A stretch of DNA of 64,000 nucleotides. Source: Dallia pectoralis (Eukaryota; Chordata; Actinopteri; Esociformes; Umbridae). Positions 25,880-35,284 of the stretch are shown here, piece by piece. The stretch's first letter is position 1. Every line of letters begins with the position of its first letter. Below the pieces are notes generated by a model that searched no databases, was not told where the DNA came from, and saw nothing but the letters and a program-made list of their open reading frames with translations. Where the stretch lies: contig CM055761.1 of NCBI GenBank assembly GCA_029465975.1, positions 8,110,529 through 8,174,528 on the forward strand. The letters run 5' to 3'. Position numbers and translations under genes: made by a program.

Positions 25880-28393
25880 TCAGGACGGGTCCAGTCCTGA
25901 ATAGGCCACGGTAGCCGACCGCCATCTCGAGCGGCTGAGAGGCCGCCAGTTTGAGCGGCTCAGGGTGCGTCGTGGCGGCGGCCATCGTGGGCGACGTGGC
26001 GGAGGCCATCGTGGGCGACGTGGCGGAGGCCATCGTGGGCGACGTGGCGGAGGCCATCGTGGGCGACGTGGCGGCGGCCATCGTGAGCGTAGTCGTGGCG
26101 GCGGCCATCGTGAGCGTAGTCGTGGCGGCGGCCATCGTGAGCGTAGTCGTGGCGGCGGCCATCGTGAGCGTAGTCGTGGCGGCGGCCATCGTGAGCGTAG
26201 TCGTGGCGGCGGCCATCGTGAGCGTTGTCGTGGCGGCGGCCATCGTGAGCGTCGTCGTGGCGGCGGCCATCGTGAGCGTCGTCGTGGCGGCGGCCATCGT
26301 GAGCGTAGTCGTGGCGGCGGCCATCGTGAGCGTAGTCGTGGCGGCGGCCATCGTGGCGTAGTCGTGGCGGCGGCCATCGTGGCGTAGTCGTGGCGGCGGC
26401 CATCGTGAGCGTAGTCGTGGCGGCGGCCATCGTGAGCGCAGTCGTGGCGGCGGCCATCGTGAGCGTAGTCGTGGCGGCGGCCATCGTGGCGCAGTCGTGG
26501 CGGCGGCCATCGTGAGCGCAGTCGTGGCGGCGGCCATCGTGAGCGTCGTCGTGGCGGCGGCCATCGTGAGCGTAGTCGTGGCGGCGGCCATCGTGAGCGT
26601 AGTCGTGGCGGCGGCCATCGTGAGCGTAGTCGTGGCGGCGGCCATCGTGAGCGTAGTCGTGGCGGCGGCCATCGTGAGCGTCGTCGTGGCGGCGGCCATC
26701 GTGAGCGTCGTCGTGGCGCGGCCTTCGTGGGCGGCGATGCGGCAGCCACTGTGGGCGGCGATGCGGCAGCCATTGTGGGGGCGCATGCGGCAGCCATCTT
26801 GGGCGCGGGCGTGACGGCGGGGGCCATCGTGGACGCTGGCGTGACGGCGGGGGCCATCGTGGACGCTGGCGTGACGGCGGCAGCCATCTTGGGCGCTGGC
26901 GTGACGACGGCAGCCATCTTGGGCGCTGGCGTGACGACGACGGCAGCCATCTTGAGCGCTGGCGTGACGGCAACAGCCATCTTGGGCGCGGGCGTGACGG
27001 CGGGAGCCATCGTGGACGTGGGCGTGACGACGGCAGCCATCTTGGGCGCTGGCGGGACGACGGCAGCCATCTTGGGCGCTGGCGGGACGGCAGGAGCCAT
27101 CGTGACGCTGGCGTGACGGCGGCAGCCATCTTGGGCGCTGGCGTGACGACGGCAGCCATCTTGGGCGCTGGCGTGACGACGACGGCAGCCATCTTGAGCG
27201 CTGGCGTGACGGCAACAGCCATCTTGGGCGCGGGCGTGACGGCGGGAGCCATCGTGGACGCGGGCGTGACGACGGCAGCCATCTTGGGCGCTGGCGGGAC
27301 GACGGCAGCCATCTTGGGCGCTGGCGGGACGGCAGGAGCCATCGTGGGACGCTGGCGTGACGGCGGCAGCCATCTTGGGCGCTGGCGTGACGGCAACAGC
27401 CTTCTTTGGCGCTGTCGTGACGGCGGCAGCCATCTTGGGCGCTGGCGTGACTGAGGCCATCTCGGGCACAGGTGTAGCTGAAGCCATCTCGGGCACAGGC
27501 GTAGCTGAGGCCATCTCGGGCACAGGCGTAGCTGAGGCCATCTCGGGCGCAGGCGTAGCTGAGGCCATCTCAGGCGCAGGCGTAGCTGAGGCCATCTCGG
27601 GCACAGGCGTAGCTGAGGCCATCTCGGGCACAGGCGTAGCTGAGGCCATCTCAGGCGCAGGCGTAGCTGAGGCCATCTCAGGCGCAGGCGTAGCTGAGGC
27701 CATCTCAGGCGCAGGCGTAGCTGAGGCCATCTCAGGCGCAGGCGTAGCTGAGGCCATCTCAGGCGCAGGCGTAGCTGAGGCCATCTCAGGCGCAGGCGTA
27801 GCTGAGGCCATCTCAGGCGCAGGCGTAGCTGAGGCCATCTCAGGCGCAGGCGTAGCTGAGGCCATCTCAGGCGCAGGCGTAGCTGAGGCCATCTCGGGCA
27901 CAGGCGTAGCTGAGGCCATCTCGGGCACAGGCGTAGCTGAGGCCATCTCAGGCGCAGGCGTAGCTGAGGCCATCTCAGGCGCAGGCGTAGCTGAGGCCAT
28001 CTCAGGCGCAGGCGTAGCTGAGGCCATCTCAGGCGCAGGCGTAGCTGAGGCCATCTCAGGCGCAGGCGTAGCTGAGGCCATCTCGGGCACAGGCGTAGCT
28101 GAGGCCATCTCGGGCACAGGCGTAGCTGAAGCCATCTCGGGCGCAGGCGTAGCTGAGGCCATCTCAGGCGCAGGCGTAGCTGAGGCCATCTCGGGCACAG
28201 GCGTAGCTGAGGCCATCTCTACGCCGTAGCTGAGGCGCTGCTCCTGCTGCTCCGTGGGTTGACGGTGAGCTTCATACCTCGGAGCGCTATAGCTTGCCCC
28301 TCCGAGGAATCCACTCACCGTCCGGCTCTGCGGGCTTCTTGGGCGGCTTAGCATTCTGTCACGGATGCTCCGGCGTAGTGCGGTGAAAGCCAT
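25880..28393 (-). CDS. Low-complexity ORF of region A, starting in LTR 3 (doubtful)
   Basis: 837 codons from the ATG in U5 of LTR 3. It shares the MAFTALRRSIRDRMLSR leader with region B, but after EQQEQR it passes almost directly into EMASATP repeats. About 375 bp present in region B (about 24866-25240) are missing here. The deletion leaves leader and repeats in one frame. After the type II and type I repeats it ends in an Arg/Pro-rich tail at 25880, a different frame from the end of region B. Nothing shows that the protein is made or functional. Confidence 0.3.
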   Translation of the reverse strand: MAFTALRRSIRDRMLSRPRSPQSRTVSGFLGGASYSAPRYEAHRQPTEQQEQRLSYGVEMASATPVPEMASATPAPEMASATPAPEMASATPVPEMASATPVPEMASATPAPEMASATPAPEMASATPAPEMASATPAPEMASATPAPEMASATPVPEMASATPVPEMASATPAPEMASATPAPEMASATPAPEMASATPAPEMASATPAPEMASATPAPEMASATPAPEMASATPAPEMASATPAPEMASATPVPEMASATPVPEMASATPAPEMASATPAPEMASATPVPEMASATPVPEMASATPVPEMASVTPAPKMAAAVTTAPKKAVAVTPAPKMAAAVTPASHDGSCRPASAQDGCRRPASAQDGCRRHARVHDGSRRHARAQDGCCRHASAQDGCRRRHASAQDGCRRHASAQDGCRRHASVTMAPAVPPAPKMAAVVPPAPKMAAVVTPTSTMAPAVTPAPKMAVAVTPALKMAAVVVTPAPKMAAVVTPAPKMAAAVTPASTMAPAVTPASTMAPAVTPAPKMAAACAPTMAAASPPTVAAASPPTKAAPRRRSRWPPPRRRSRWPPPRLRSRWPPPRLRSRWPPPRLRSRWPPPRLRSRWPPPRRRSRWPPPRLRSRWPPPRLRHDGRRHDYAHDGRRHDCAHDGRRHDYAHDGRRHDYATMAAATTTPRWPPPRLRSRWPPPRLRSRWPPPRRRSRWPPPRRRSRWPPPRQRSRWPPPRLRSRWPPPRLRSRWPPPRLRSRWPPPRLRSRWPPPRLRSRWPPPRRPRWPPPRRPRWPPPRRPRWPPPRRPRWPPPRRTLSRSNWRPLSRSRWRSATVAYSGLDPS
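25960..26715. repeat. 27-bp minisatellite, type I (region A)
   Basis: About 28 copies of the same unit as 22808-23520, with a different order of TAGTC, CGTC and CAGTC variants and of shortened units. Confidence 0.93.
26716..27450. repeat. 27-30-bp minisatellite, type II (region A)
   Basis: Same unit type and block organisation as 23521-24240. Single-base indels at about 26778, 27103 and 27347 shift the minus-strand frames relative to region B. Confidence 0.9.
27451..28220. repeat. 27-bp minisatellite, type III (region A)
   Basis: About 28 copies of the same unit as 24241-24865. The left end is abruptly joined to the 28221-28356 leader at a deletion junction. Confidence 0.93.
28346..28355 (-). 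promoter_or_regulatory. Self-priming site of region A
   Basis: AATGCTAAGC on the minus strand, one base inside LTR 3, identical to the region B site. The ATG within it (28354) is in frame with the leader ORF. Confidence 0.78.
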
Positions 28394-28593
28394 TGCAGAG
28401 TCGTAGGCACCGTTCAAAATAAGGTTTATTGCGACGTTAGAACACAAAACAAACCGAGTACGGCGAAAACACACTAAACTGTGAACTTAAATCAAAGATG
28501 CGCACATAGCGACTTACACACAAACGTTTAAGAACGACAGCTATATATATACAAACACTCACCTCTAAAACACAGTGACATGTAGTAACACAC

Positions 28594-28603
28594 AATGCTA
28601 AGC
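28594..28603 (-). promoter_or_regulatory. Predicted RNA 5' end (R start) of the composite element
   Basis: GCTTAGCATT on the minus strand begins 30 nt after the first base of the TATA box. It is the perfect complement of the primer site at 28346-28355. The start position is inferred from TATA spacing only. Confidence 0.65.
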
Positions 28604-28627
28604 AAGGAGTGACTTGCTAGCGACCCC

Positions 28628-28633
28628 TTTATA
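28628..28633 (-). promoter_or_regulatory. LTR TATA box
   Basis: TATAAA within GGGATATAAAGGGG on the minus strand. The same box occurs in LTR 1 (22481-22486) and LTR 2 (25633-25638). Confidence 0.8.
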
Positions 28634-28768
28634 TCCCGACATAAAGTGACAGATTACTAACAGCTGTGACCACGTGAAAGAGGAAGTAATCACAGCTAGT
28701 GAGAACAAAAACACGGAAGTGGATCACCGAAATGGAAGTGTAGCAACGCCACCACACCAATCGTGACA

Positions 28769-29095
28769 CAGATGATATTTCACTAGCCCAGATGATACTT
28801 CACTAGCCCAGATGATACTTCACTAGCCCAGATGATACTTCACTAGCCCAGATGAATGTTCACTAGCCCAGGTGATAGTTCACTAGCCCAGATGTTACTT
28901 CACTAGCCCAGATGAATGTTCACTAGCCCAGATGATGCTTCACTAGCCCAGATGATGCTTCACTAGCCCAGATGATGCTTCACTAGCCCAGATGAATGTT
29001 CACTAGCCCAGATGAATGTTCACTAGCCCGGATGAATGTTCACTAGCCCAGGTGAAACTTCACTAGCCCGGATGATGCTTCACTAGCCCAGATGA
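28769..29095. repeat. 20-bp satellite, right part
   Basis: About 16 copies of the unit seen at 21636-22209. It starts with the second CAGAT copy (28769-28773) and is richer in AATGTTC and GATGCTTC variants than the left part. Confidence 0.95.
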
Positions 29096-30339
29096 GGTGT
29101 GCGTGCGTGTGTACATGTGTTTCATGGTGTCATAAGAGCATGTTAGTCTTCTGCTTACTGTCTACTCAGTTTGGTGGAGTTAACATGCTCACATAACAGC
29201 AGCCCTCCAGCCCAGCCCTTACAAATGCAACTAGGATGATGAGCACGCACACACACACGCAGAATCACAAACACACACACACACACACACACAGACCCCC
29301 AGGAACTAAACCCTGCATGGAACACACTCAATACTCACACACCTGCTCCCCAGTGTCCTAAAGGTGAGAGTAAAAAACACGTGGCCTCACACAGATACAC
29401 AGCCAGGCCTCAGGCCGACACTGTTTTGGTTTTGTTTGCTCTCAGGCAAAGGTTGTAAACAAGAAGATAAACGAGTCGAGAGACGAGATAATTAAAGAAA
29501 ACATATTCTACTTCTCTTTATGTACAACCACGTTAGCAATAACGTATATACACACAATTTACTGTGACAATGGCTCAATGGCTGTGTAAATATTGATGCT
29601 GGTGACCATCTGCACTTACTCTGTGATACTATATAGGTGAACAGTAGCAGTCTCGTGTATTAGAAAGATAATGTGTAGACAGTCTACATGTGAGCCTGTA
29701 TTTGTGTTCGTTTAACACAGTCTGGCATTATATATTGTTTCCTTCTAGTACTGACTTTTCTAAAAGCTACCTTATATCAAAGGGTGTACTTTTAGGGTAT
29801 TATTTTTATAACTGGGATCATTTTATTTAAGCCTATGTTAAATGACCCAAGTATAAATGTCAAAGTGTTGTTTCTCATGCTAAAGGTCAGACTCAGACTA
29901 TGGGGTGGGTGATTCTGCAGAGGAAGATCACGCTGCACTGAGCAAATGAAGTGAAATCCTTCCCAACAGACAGGCTGTGTGTCAGACCCACATTATGTCT
30001 CCTCCTTTGGCCACTCTCATTACTTCAGCCAGACGCTTTTGTTGACTGTCTGGGGCCCAGGTCTCCAATGAAACAGAATACTGAGTCCACCATGCACAAC
30101 CTCTGTCCTGGCAACCTTATCTGAACCCCTCACCCCTCTGAGGCACTCGGTACCAGAAAGAAAAAGAACAGGAGGATGAAGATTAAGTCTAGAGATGATG
30201 CATGTGAAGAGTACCGCGTTCTCTCTCAGGCACTGGGAATATTCGCGTTTGAATACTTTTGCAGATGTCAAACTACGTTGCTCACCTGAATCATGTAGTC
30301 AGATCTGAGATGTGCCAGATCTGAAAATACATCATATAG
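29096..30339. other. Intergenic DNA with a (CA)n tract
   Basis: (CA)n lies at about 29247-29293. Small open frames, such as the one at 30020-30271 on the minus strand, match nothing I know. Confidence 0.45.
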
Positions 30340-30485
30340 CTGGGGCGGCAAGGGGTCTCTAACAGAAGTTAAGGACATAGATGTTTTCACAAGCCCCATG
30401 TTGGACTCAAACCCGATATCCAGGCATTGCGACTGTCATGCTTCAAGCGAGCTACCTCTAACATATCTAGTCCTGTGCACTGGGC
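30340..30485 (-). repeat. Possible tRNA-derived SINE head
   Basis: The minus strand contains a B-box-like GGTTTGAGTCC (30403-30413) and, about 45 nt upstream, an A-box-like GGTAGCTCGCTTG. Spacing suits a tRNA-derived RNA polymerase III promoter. No intact cloverleaf or 3' tail was confirmed. Confidence 0.35.
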
Positions 30486-31080
30486 TACAAGTTTATCTCC
30501 CTATCACTTTCTGTTGAAAGGACTATTCCACATAGATGATCACTTCTCAGAAGATGGTTGTTTAGTATCCTAAAGTCAGAACAAAGCTGAAAGACTCTGT
30601 AATTGTTTCGCCAATACCGGACTAGTGCCGGTGCTTGGGAAGCTTAGAACTTAAAACTCTTAGGATGAATTATAGTGTTCTCCAGAGAAGACCTTAAATA
30701 TTTCACACCAATAGCTGCACAGATTAAAGCACAGGGCAATGCTTTGACATGTGTCCCATTAATGAGAGATATCTGGGTAGATCCTATGTCTTATGGTTTT
30801 GAAATGGTGTAATCTGGGTAAAATCTTCAATTGTATAACATGTCCAGTCTTCATCGAACAGTATGAATGTATTCCAAGTTATTCGCAGTCTTTTATAGAC
30901 ATTTTAGTACCTAGCTCTTTTTGAAGTCAGATGGGTATTATCAGGGTTCGAACGGGTAAAGGAGGGGGTCTCTCTATATTAGGAGCAGAAAGAACACTGG
31001 TCATTATAGTTTTTTGTAATTTCAATAATTAAGTAAGTAAGTAGATTCCTCTGGGGTAATCTTACATGGGAGGTTTACAT
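30486..31080. other. Intergenic DNA without recognised features
   Basis: Nothing supportable was seen. Confidence 0.4.
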
Positions 31081-31317
31081 AATGGTAAATGGTAAATGCT
31101 GCGCTTTTATATAGCGCTTTTATCCAAACCTCACATTCACCCATTCATTCACTCATTCATCCACTGACGACCGCGTCTACCATGCAAGGCGACTGCAGGC
31201 TCGCCAGGAGCAGCTGGGGTTAGATGTCTTGCTCATGGACACCTCGACAATTTCCCAGGAGGAACCAGGGATCGAACGGACTCAACCCACTGAGCCACTG
31301 AGCCACTGCCGCCCCTA
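31081..31317. mobile_element. Common teleost interspersed repeat
   Basis: Begins with AATGGTAAATGG, then TTTTATATAGCGCTTTT, CACATTCACCCATTC, GTCTTGCTCATGGACAC and GGGATCGAAC, and ends GCCGCCCC. This block order recurs in many fish genomes. I know the pattern but not a firm class; a non-autonomous DNA transposon is most likely. Confidence 0.6.
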
Positions 31318-33674
31318 CATCTTTATGGAATACATTTAGCATTCATTTCATCCAAGCCAGCAATGACTTGGATACTGAGATAGTGTTCAGTTTCATAAAG
31401 GAGAATGTCATGTTATAATAACGTGCAATACAGCCTTTATTATCCTACCTCATTCTGATCAGTCAAATTCTGATGCTGACTATAATATTTGACTTATACA
31501 GTTGGTGAAAGGAACTGTCAAGAGTGCAAAAAAGGTAACCAAATCTATATAAAATTCACAGAGGACCCGCTTTAGACTTGGGCTTTTCCACATCTTTCCA
31601 TGTCTAGAGAAGCGAGCGCAGGCAAAGATGGCGAAGAAATCGATTTTAAAACATTTCACATAAAATATGCTCATTACCAAATATGCAACCAGATTTTGGT
31701 ATACCAGGGAGGCACGACAAGTTTGCAATAAGAAAACTATGTGACAGGAGGGAACTGTGGAACTAGAAGACTGGTGATAATGACTGCCGTAGCCTGCCTG
31801 TAGGTGGCGGTAGACTGGCTTAGGAGGGAGCTCTGACACTGGCCTACTATTCTGTTAAAGCTAAATATTTGGACTATAAAAATTAGTTAAAAATCCTTGT
31901 TGTTATTTAATTTTAAACGTTGCGCAACACATTCCAGTTCATTTGAGCTCAATCCTGTGCCAGAACGGCATCATTGTTCGTTTTAAGTCGTTTTGCAAGC
32001 CTCTGGGGAAGAGATTGTTTCGCGTAGTCACCGGTAGGCTATACATTCATAAATACAACGTTGTCTTCTTTTTTGTTTAAATAAGAGGTTTTAATGGTGT
32101 TTTTGAGAACTAGTATTCAAATACTCGTTCGGAATTACTAAGGAGTATGCGATGCCCGGTAGTATTCGGGCCAAAGCCCTTGTAGATCTTTACCTGTAAT
32201 GTGTATTCCTGCTGGTGGGTGCACATTGGTAATGTTTTCCATTCTATTACACATCGCACACAAATGTACGTTTACAGGGACAGATAAAAAAGACGAAAGC
32301 AAACACCCAATCAAACGTCATTACAAACCAGTGATCCTTCTCAGATTCTCTGGAGTTCTACTGGAAACTACATCGAGAAGCCAGTTGGAACACAAGACGA
32401 GCACACACATAAGCTCTAGTGCTCACACACACACACACACACACACATACACACACACACAGACGGTGATGTATGCGTGTTTGTGTGTATCCGTAATTCC
32501 GCTGTCAGCATTTACTTCTAACAGCCTCCTTAATCATCAATCCTATATAGCACATTTGTTTGTGTGAAAAATGCAAATGTTTTCATGGATCATCTAATTC
32601 ATTAATGTTTTTTCCCCAATTACTTCATGATTTACTGAAAGACTGAAATAGGTAGAACATTATAGAATAGAACATTTCCATCTGAGTGGTCAGGCAAAGG
32701 GAATCAGACACTGGGCCTGAATTATTTACAAAATTAAGTGTTTAGGTGTTTAAAGTTTGACTGACAGATCAAACAGGGACCTAGCTTGAATTACCCATAC
32801 ACAAGGGCTTCAAGTTTACGCAATCAATCAGTCAATATATCCAACATGATATATTCAAGCTGTAAAAAGGAATTTTATTTAAAAATGAAACTGAAACTGT
32901 GTGCAATTTGCCACACAGACGCATTGACGGGTACACACTGACAAGCAAGCACCCACAAACACAAGCGTTGGCATTCGTTGTGTCACCAGACCCCGGTGGG
33001 CAGTGTAAATGCAAGACAAGTTAAATTATTCACCGTCAGACAAGACAGGGGCAGCCGCATGGAAAAAACCTTGGCTCAACACACAGTGTATGGGTGTGTG
33101 TTCGCAATGCTCCAGATTGCGTATTGACATGTGTTTAGATGAAACTCTATTAAACGACTCATGGAGACTACTCTTTAATAGATTATCAATAAATACCTTT
33201 TTGACAGTGTGTTGGTTTGTGTTTTGTTTTGCTGCTGGAAAGGTGGTAAGAGCTGGCCAGGGCAAGAGCTATGTGCCACCCAGCAAGGTACCCAGGTATG
33301 TGAGTGTTGACTGGCATTAGGAAAGGGTAAAGACTTAGTGCTCCAGAGGAAAGGGTGAAGACTGAGTGCTGGTTTTGGGAGATAAGCAAATGGAGAGCAT
33401 TTGGTCAAGGGGCTGTTGGTTGGAGAGGGAAATAAAAAATAGATAAACAGAGAGACAGAAGGAGAAAAAGAAAGAAAGGGGGCAGGAGGCTGGTTGTGGG
33501 ACAATAAGATAGGAGGTAGTGAAATGGAAGTAAAGAGGGAGGGAGATGTGAAAGTATAATTAAAATCAGGTCTCTGTTTCTCAGCAGGATACCGCATGGA
33601 GCTGGGAACTGCTGATTCAGGAGAGAGAGAGAGCGAGAGCTAGAGATGTAGCAGGAGAGAATGGAGATACAGAA

Positions 33675-33728
<54 letters not shown>

Positions 33729-34151
33729 CTATAAAGTTATTCTAGAGTAGTGACCGCAGAATGCATCGTCACTTGAAAACAAGAGGCTGCCATCTATGGG
33801 ACAGACAGCAGGAGTGCACCTCATCAAAACTACAAACACGAAGGAAAACATATACAGCAATAGCAGGATACAGCAATACTCCTTACTGTAAAAAGTGATC
33901 TGCTATGCTGAAACTGGCTCTGCTCCTGGAGCACTAGGGCATTGATCTGGAAGACCTGCTCATCCTCTGGTCAACTTCACTGAAGCCACTGCAGATGGGG
34001 AGTGCTGTTGTATTGTTAGCATTACAGGAGGTCAATCACAGAGCATACAGTTCCAGCACACAGAAATGTGTGAAGGTCTTTGTTGAAATTACATTTTAAT
34101 ACTTTAGTTGATTTAATGCAGCTACACCCTGGCAGGTTATTATAAGATTAC
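31318..34151. other. Intergenic DNA with microsatellites
   Basis: (CA)n at about 32425-32461, an A/G-rich tract at about 33425-33490 and (AG)n at 33679-33725. No gene is recognised. Confidence 0.5.
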
Positions 34152-34327
34152 TGTAACAGTCCGTTCCTTGATTGGACTTTCTAGTTTATTTTTTCTCTCT
34201 CTGTCTCACTGAGTCATTGTTTTGTGTCAGTGGTACTGTTTCTTGTGATGTACGTGGCTCTGGATTAAAATAACCTTTGTTTGTATCTACCTCTGTGTTT
34301 TTGTCCTGCCTACTGCCACACATGACA
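34152..34327 (+). mobile_element. LTR fragment of a second self-priming family
   Basis: Runs from a TGTAACAG start to ACATGACA. A T-rich TATA-like segment (GTTTATT, about 34184-34190) precedes CTGAGTCATT at 34209-34218. It is shorter than typical LTRs, so it is probably internally deleted. Confidence 0.55.
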
Positions 34328-34328
34328 G

Positions 34329-34338
34329 AATGACTCAG
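34329..34338 (+). promoter_or_regulatory. Self-priming site of the second family
   Basis: AATGACTCAG, one base (G) after the LTR end at 34327. It is perfectly complementary to CTGAGTCATT at 34209-34218 inside the LTR. Spacing and one-base offset match the 22.2-28.8 kb element although the 10-mers differ. Confidence 0.65.
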
Positions 34339-34736
34339 ATGATGCAGCAGAAATGGGCTGTAGGGGAGAGCTTTGGAAAGCCAATTTCAGACTCTGTCTC
34401 CAGCCTGTAAAGCCACTCCCTGCCCTGAGCTGAGGCCACTCCCTGCCCTCTACAGCAATGGGGCCTTCCAAGACAGCCATAGCTGCTGTCACCACTTTTT
34501 CCCTTTGCTGCAGCTCTTCTTCCTGCCTCAGGGGCGGAGCCTCCCTTCACTCCAGCGTCCCATCCTGCTCCACTGGTGCCTCCTGCTCCCCTGCTGGCCT
34601 GGAGGTCTCTGCAAACAATCTGCCTGCAGCACCAGACCTGATAGGGATCTGTTCCCGTTTGTCTGGGACCATACAGTGGGGCCCTGCTTTTTTGCACGTC
34701 CCGAGCCATGCCTGATATCATAACAATCCCAGATGA
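34339..34736 (+). pseudogene. Remnant internal region, gag-like start only
   Basis: The reading frame starting in the primer site begins MTQMMQQKWAVGESF and soon breaks. The rest is Pro/Ser-rich on the plus strand, with no protease, reverse transcriptase or integrase. This is a deleted retroelement interior. Confidence 0.4.
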
Positions 34737-34990
34737 ACGGGATTGTTCCGGGTTATGTTTTCCGTACCTCCTGTGGTTTTTCGTGTTCGGTCCTGCTCAC
34801 ATTTGAGTTCATCAGGTCCTTTTGTTCACTTGTGTTGAACCATCATCTGTTCCTCTTCTCCTTATTAGTTAGTTTATTTAGTTCAGTGCTTTTCCCCTTT
34901 TATGTCAGCGTTCCTGTTCCCTGCCATGTGTGTTTTTGGATCAAAAGAACGTTTGTCTGAAACTACCTCTGTGTCTGTGTCCTGACTGAG
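34737..34990 (+). mobile_element. Probable second, diverged LTR copy
   Basis: The end of this block (CTACCTCTGTGTCTGTGTCCTG) parallels the end of the 34152-34327 LTR (CTACCTCTGTGTTTTTGTCCTG). It also contains a TTTATTTAG motif. Boundaries are approximate. Confidence 0.4.
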
Positions 34991-35284
34991 TAACAGAGGG
35001 GCATGCTACAGCAGATATCATGGTCTCTCCTAATGACAAGTGACTAGAGTAACAGAGGGGCATGCTACAGCAGATATCATGGTCTCTCCTAATGACAAGT
35101 GACTACAGTAACAGAGGGGCATGCTACAGCAGATATCATGGTCTCTCCTAATGACAAGTGACTACAGTAACAGAGGGGATGCTACAGCAGATATCATGGT
35201 CTCTCCTAATGACAAGTGACTAGAGTAACAGAGGGGCATGCTACAGCAGATATCATGGTATTTTCCAATGACAAGTAAGTGACT
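34990..35284. repeat. 59-bp tandem repeat, five copies
   Basis: Units contain GTAACAGAGGGGCATGC, CAGATATCATGGTCTC and AATGACAAGTGACTA, with starts at 34991, 35050, 35109, 35168 and 35226. Near-identity of the first four suggests recent expansion. It begins at the end of the putative LTR. Confidence 0.93.

Larger units (their letters stand above)
22210..28768 (-). mobile_element. Composite non-autonomous LTR retrotransposon (LTR-internal-LTR-internal-LTR)
   Basis: Three 412-bp LTRs flank internal regions of 2740 bp (22622-25361) and 2583 bp (25774-28356). The element reads on the minus strand, judging from the TATA box and poly(A) signal in the LTRs and the polypurine tract next to 22621 and 25773. 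It sits inside the 20-bp satellite with CAGAT on both outer sides. No protease, reverse transcriptase, RNase H or integrase is visible, so mobility would need proteins from another element. The 10-nt primer-site complementarity to the LTR places it with Tf1/sushi-type Ty3/gypsy elements. The shared central LTR suggests LTR-LTR recombination or a tandem integration product. Two substitutions among the LTRs suggest youth. Confidence 0.88.
28357..28768 (-). repeat. LTR 3 (5' LTR of the composite)
   Basis: 412 bp with TGTCACG/CGTGACA ends. As the most upstream LTR on the minus strand it would drive transcription of the composite. The minus strand then continues through R and U5 to the primer site at 28355. 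Confidence 0.93.

Noticed and set aside
22799..28229. Plus-strand ORFs of up to 524 codons across the retroelement
   Set aside because: The repeats lack stops in several frames, and the LTR promoter and poly(A) signal run on the minus strand.
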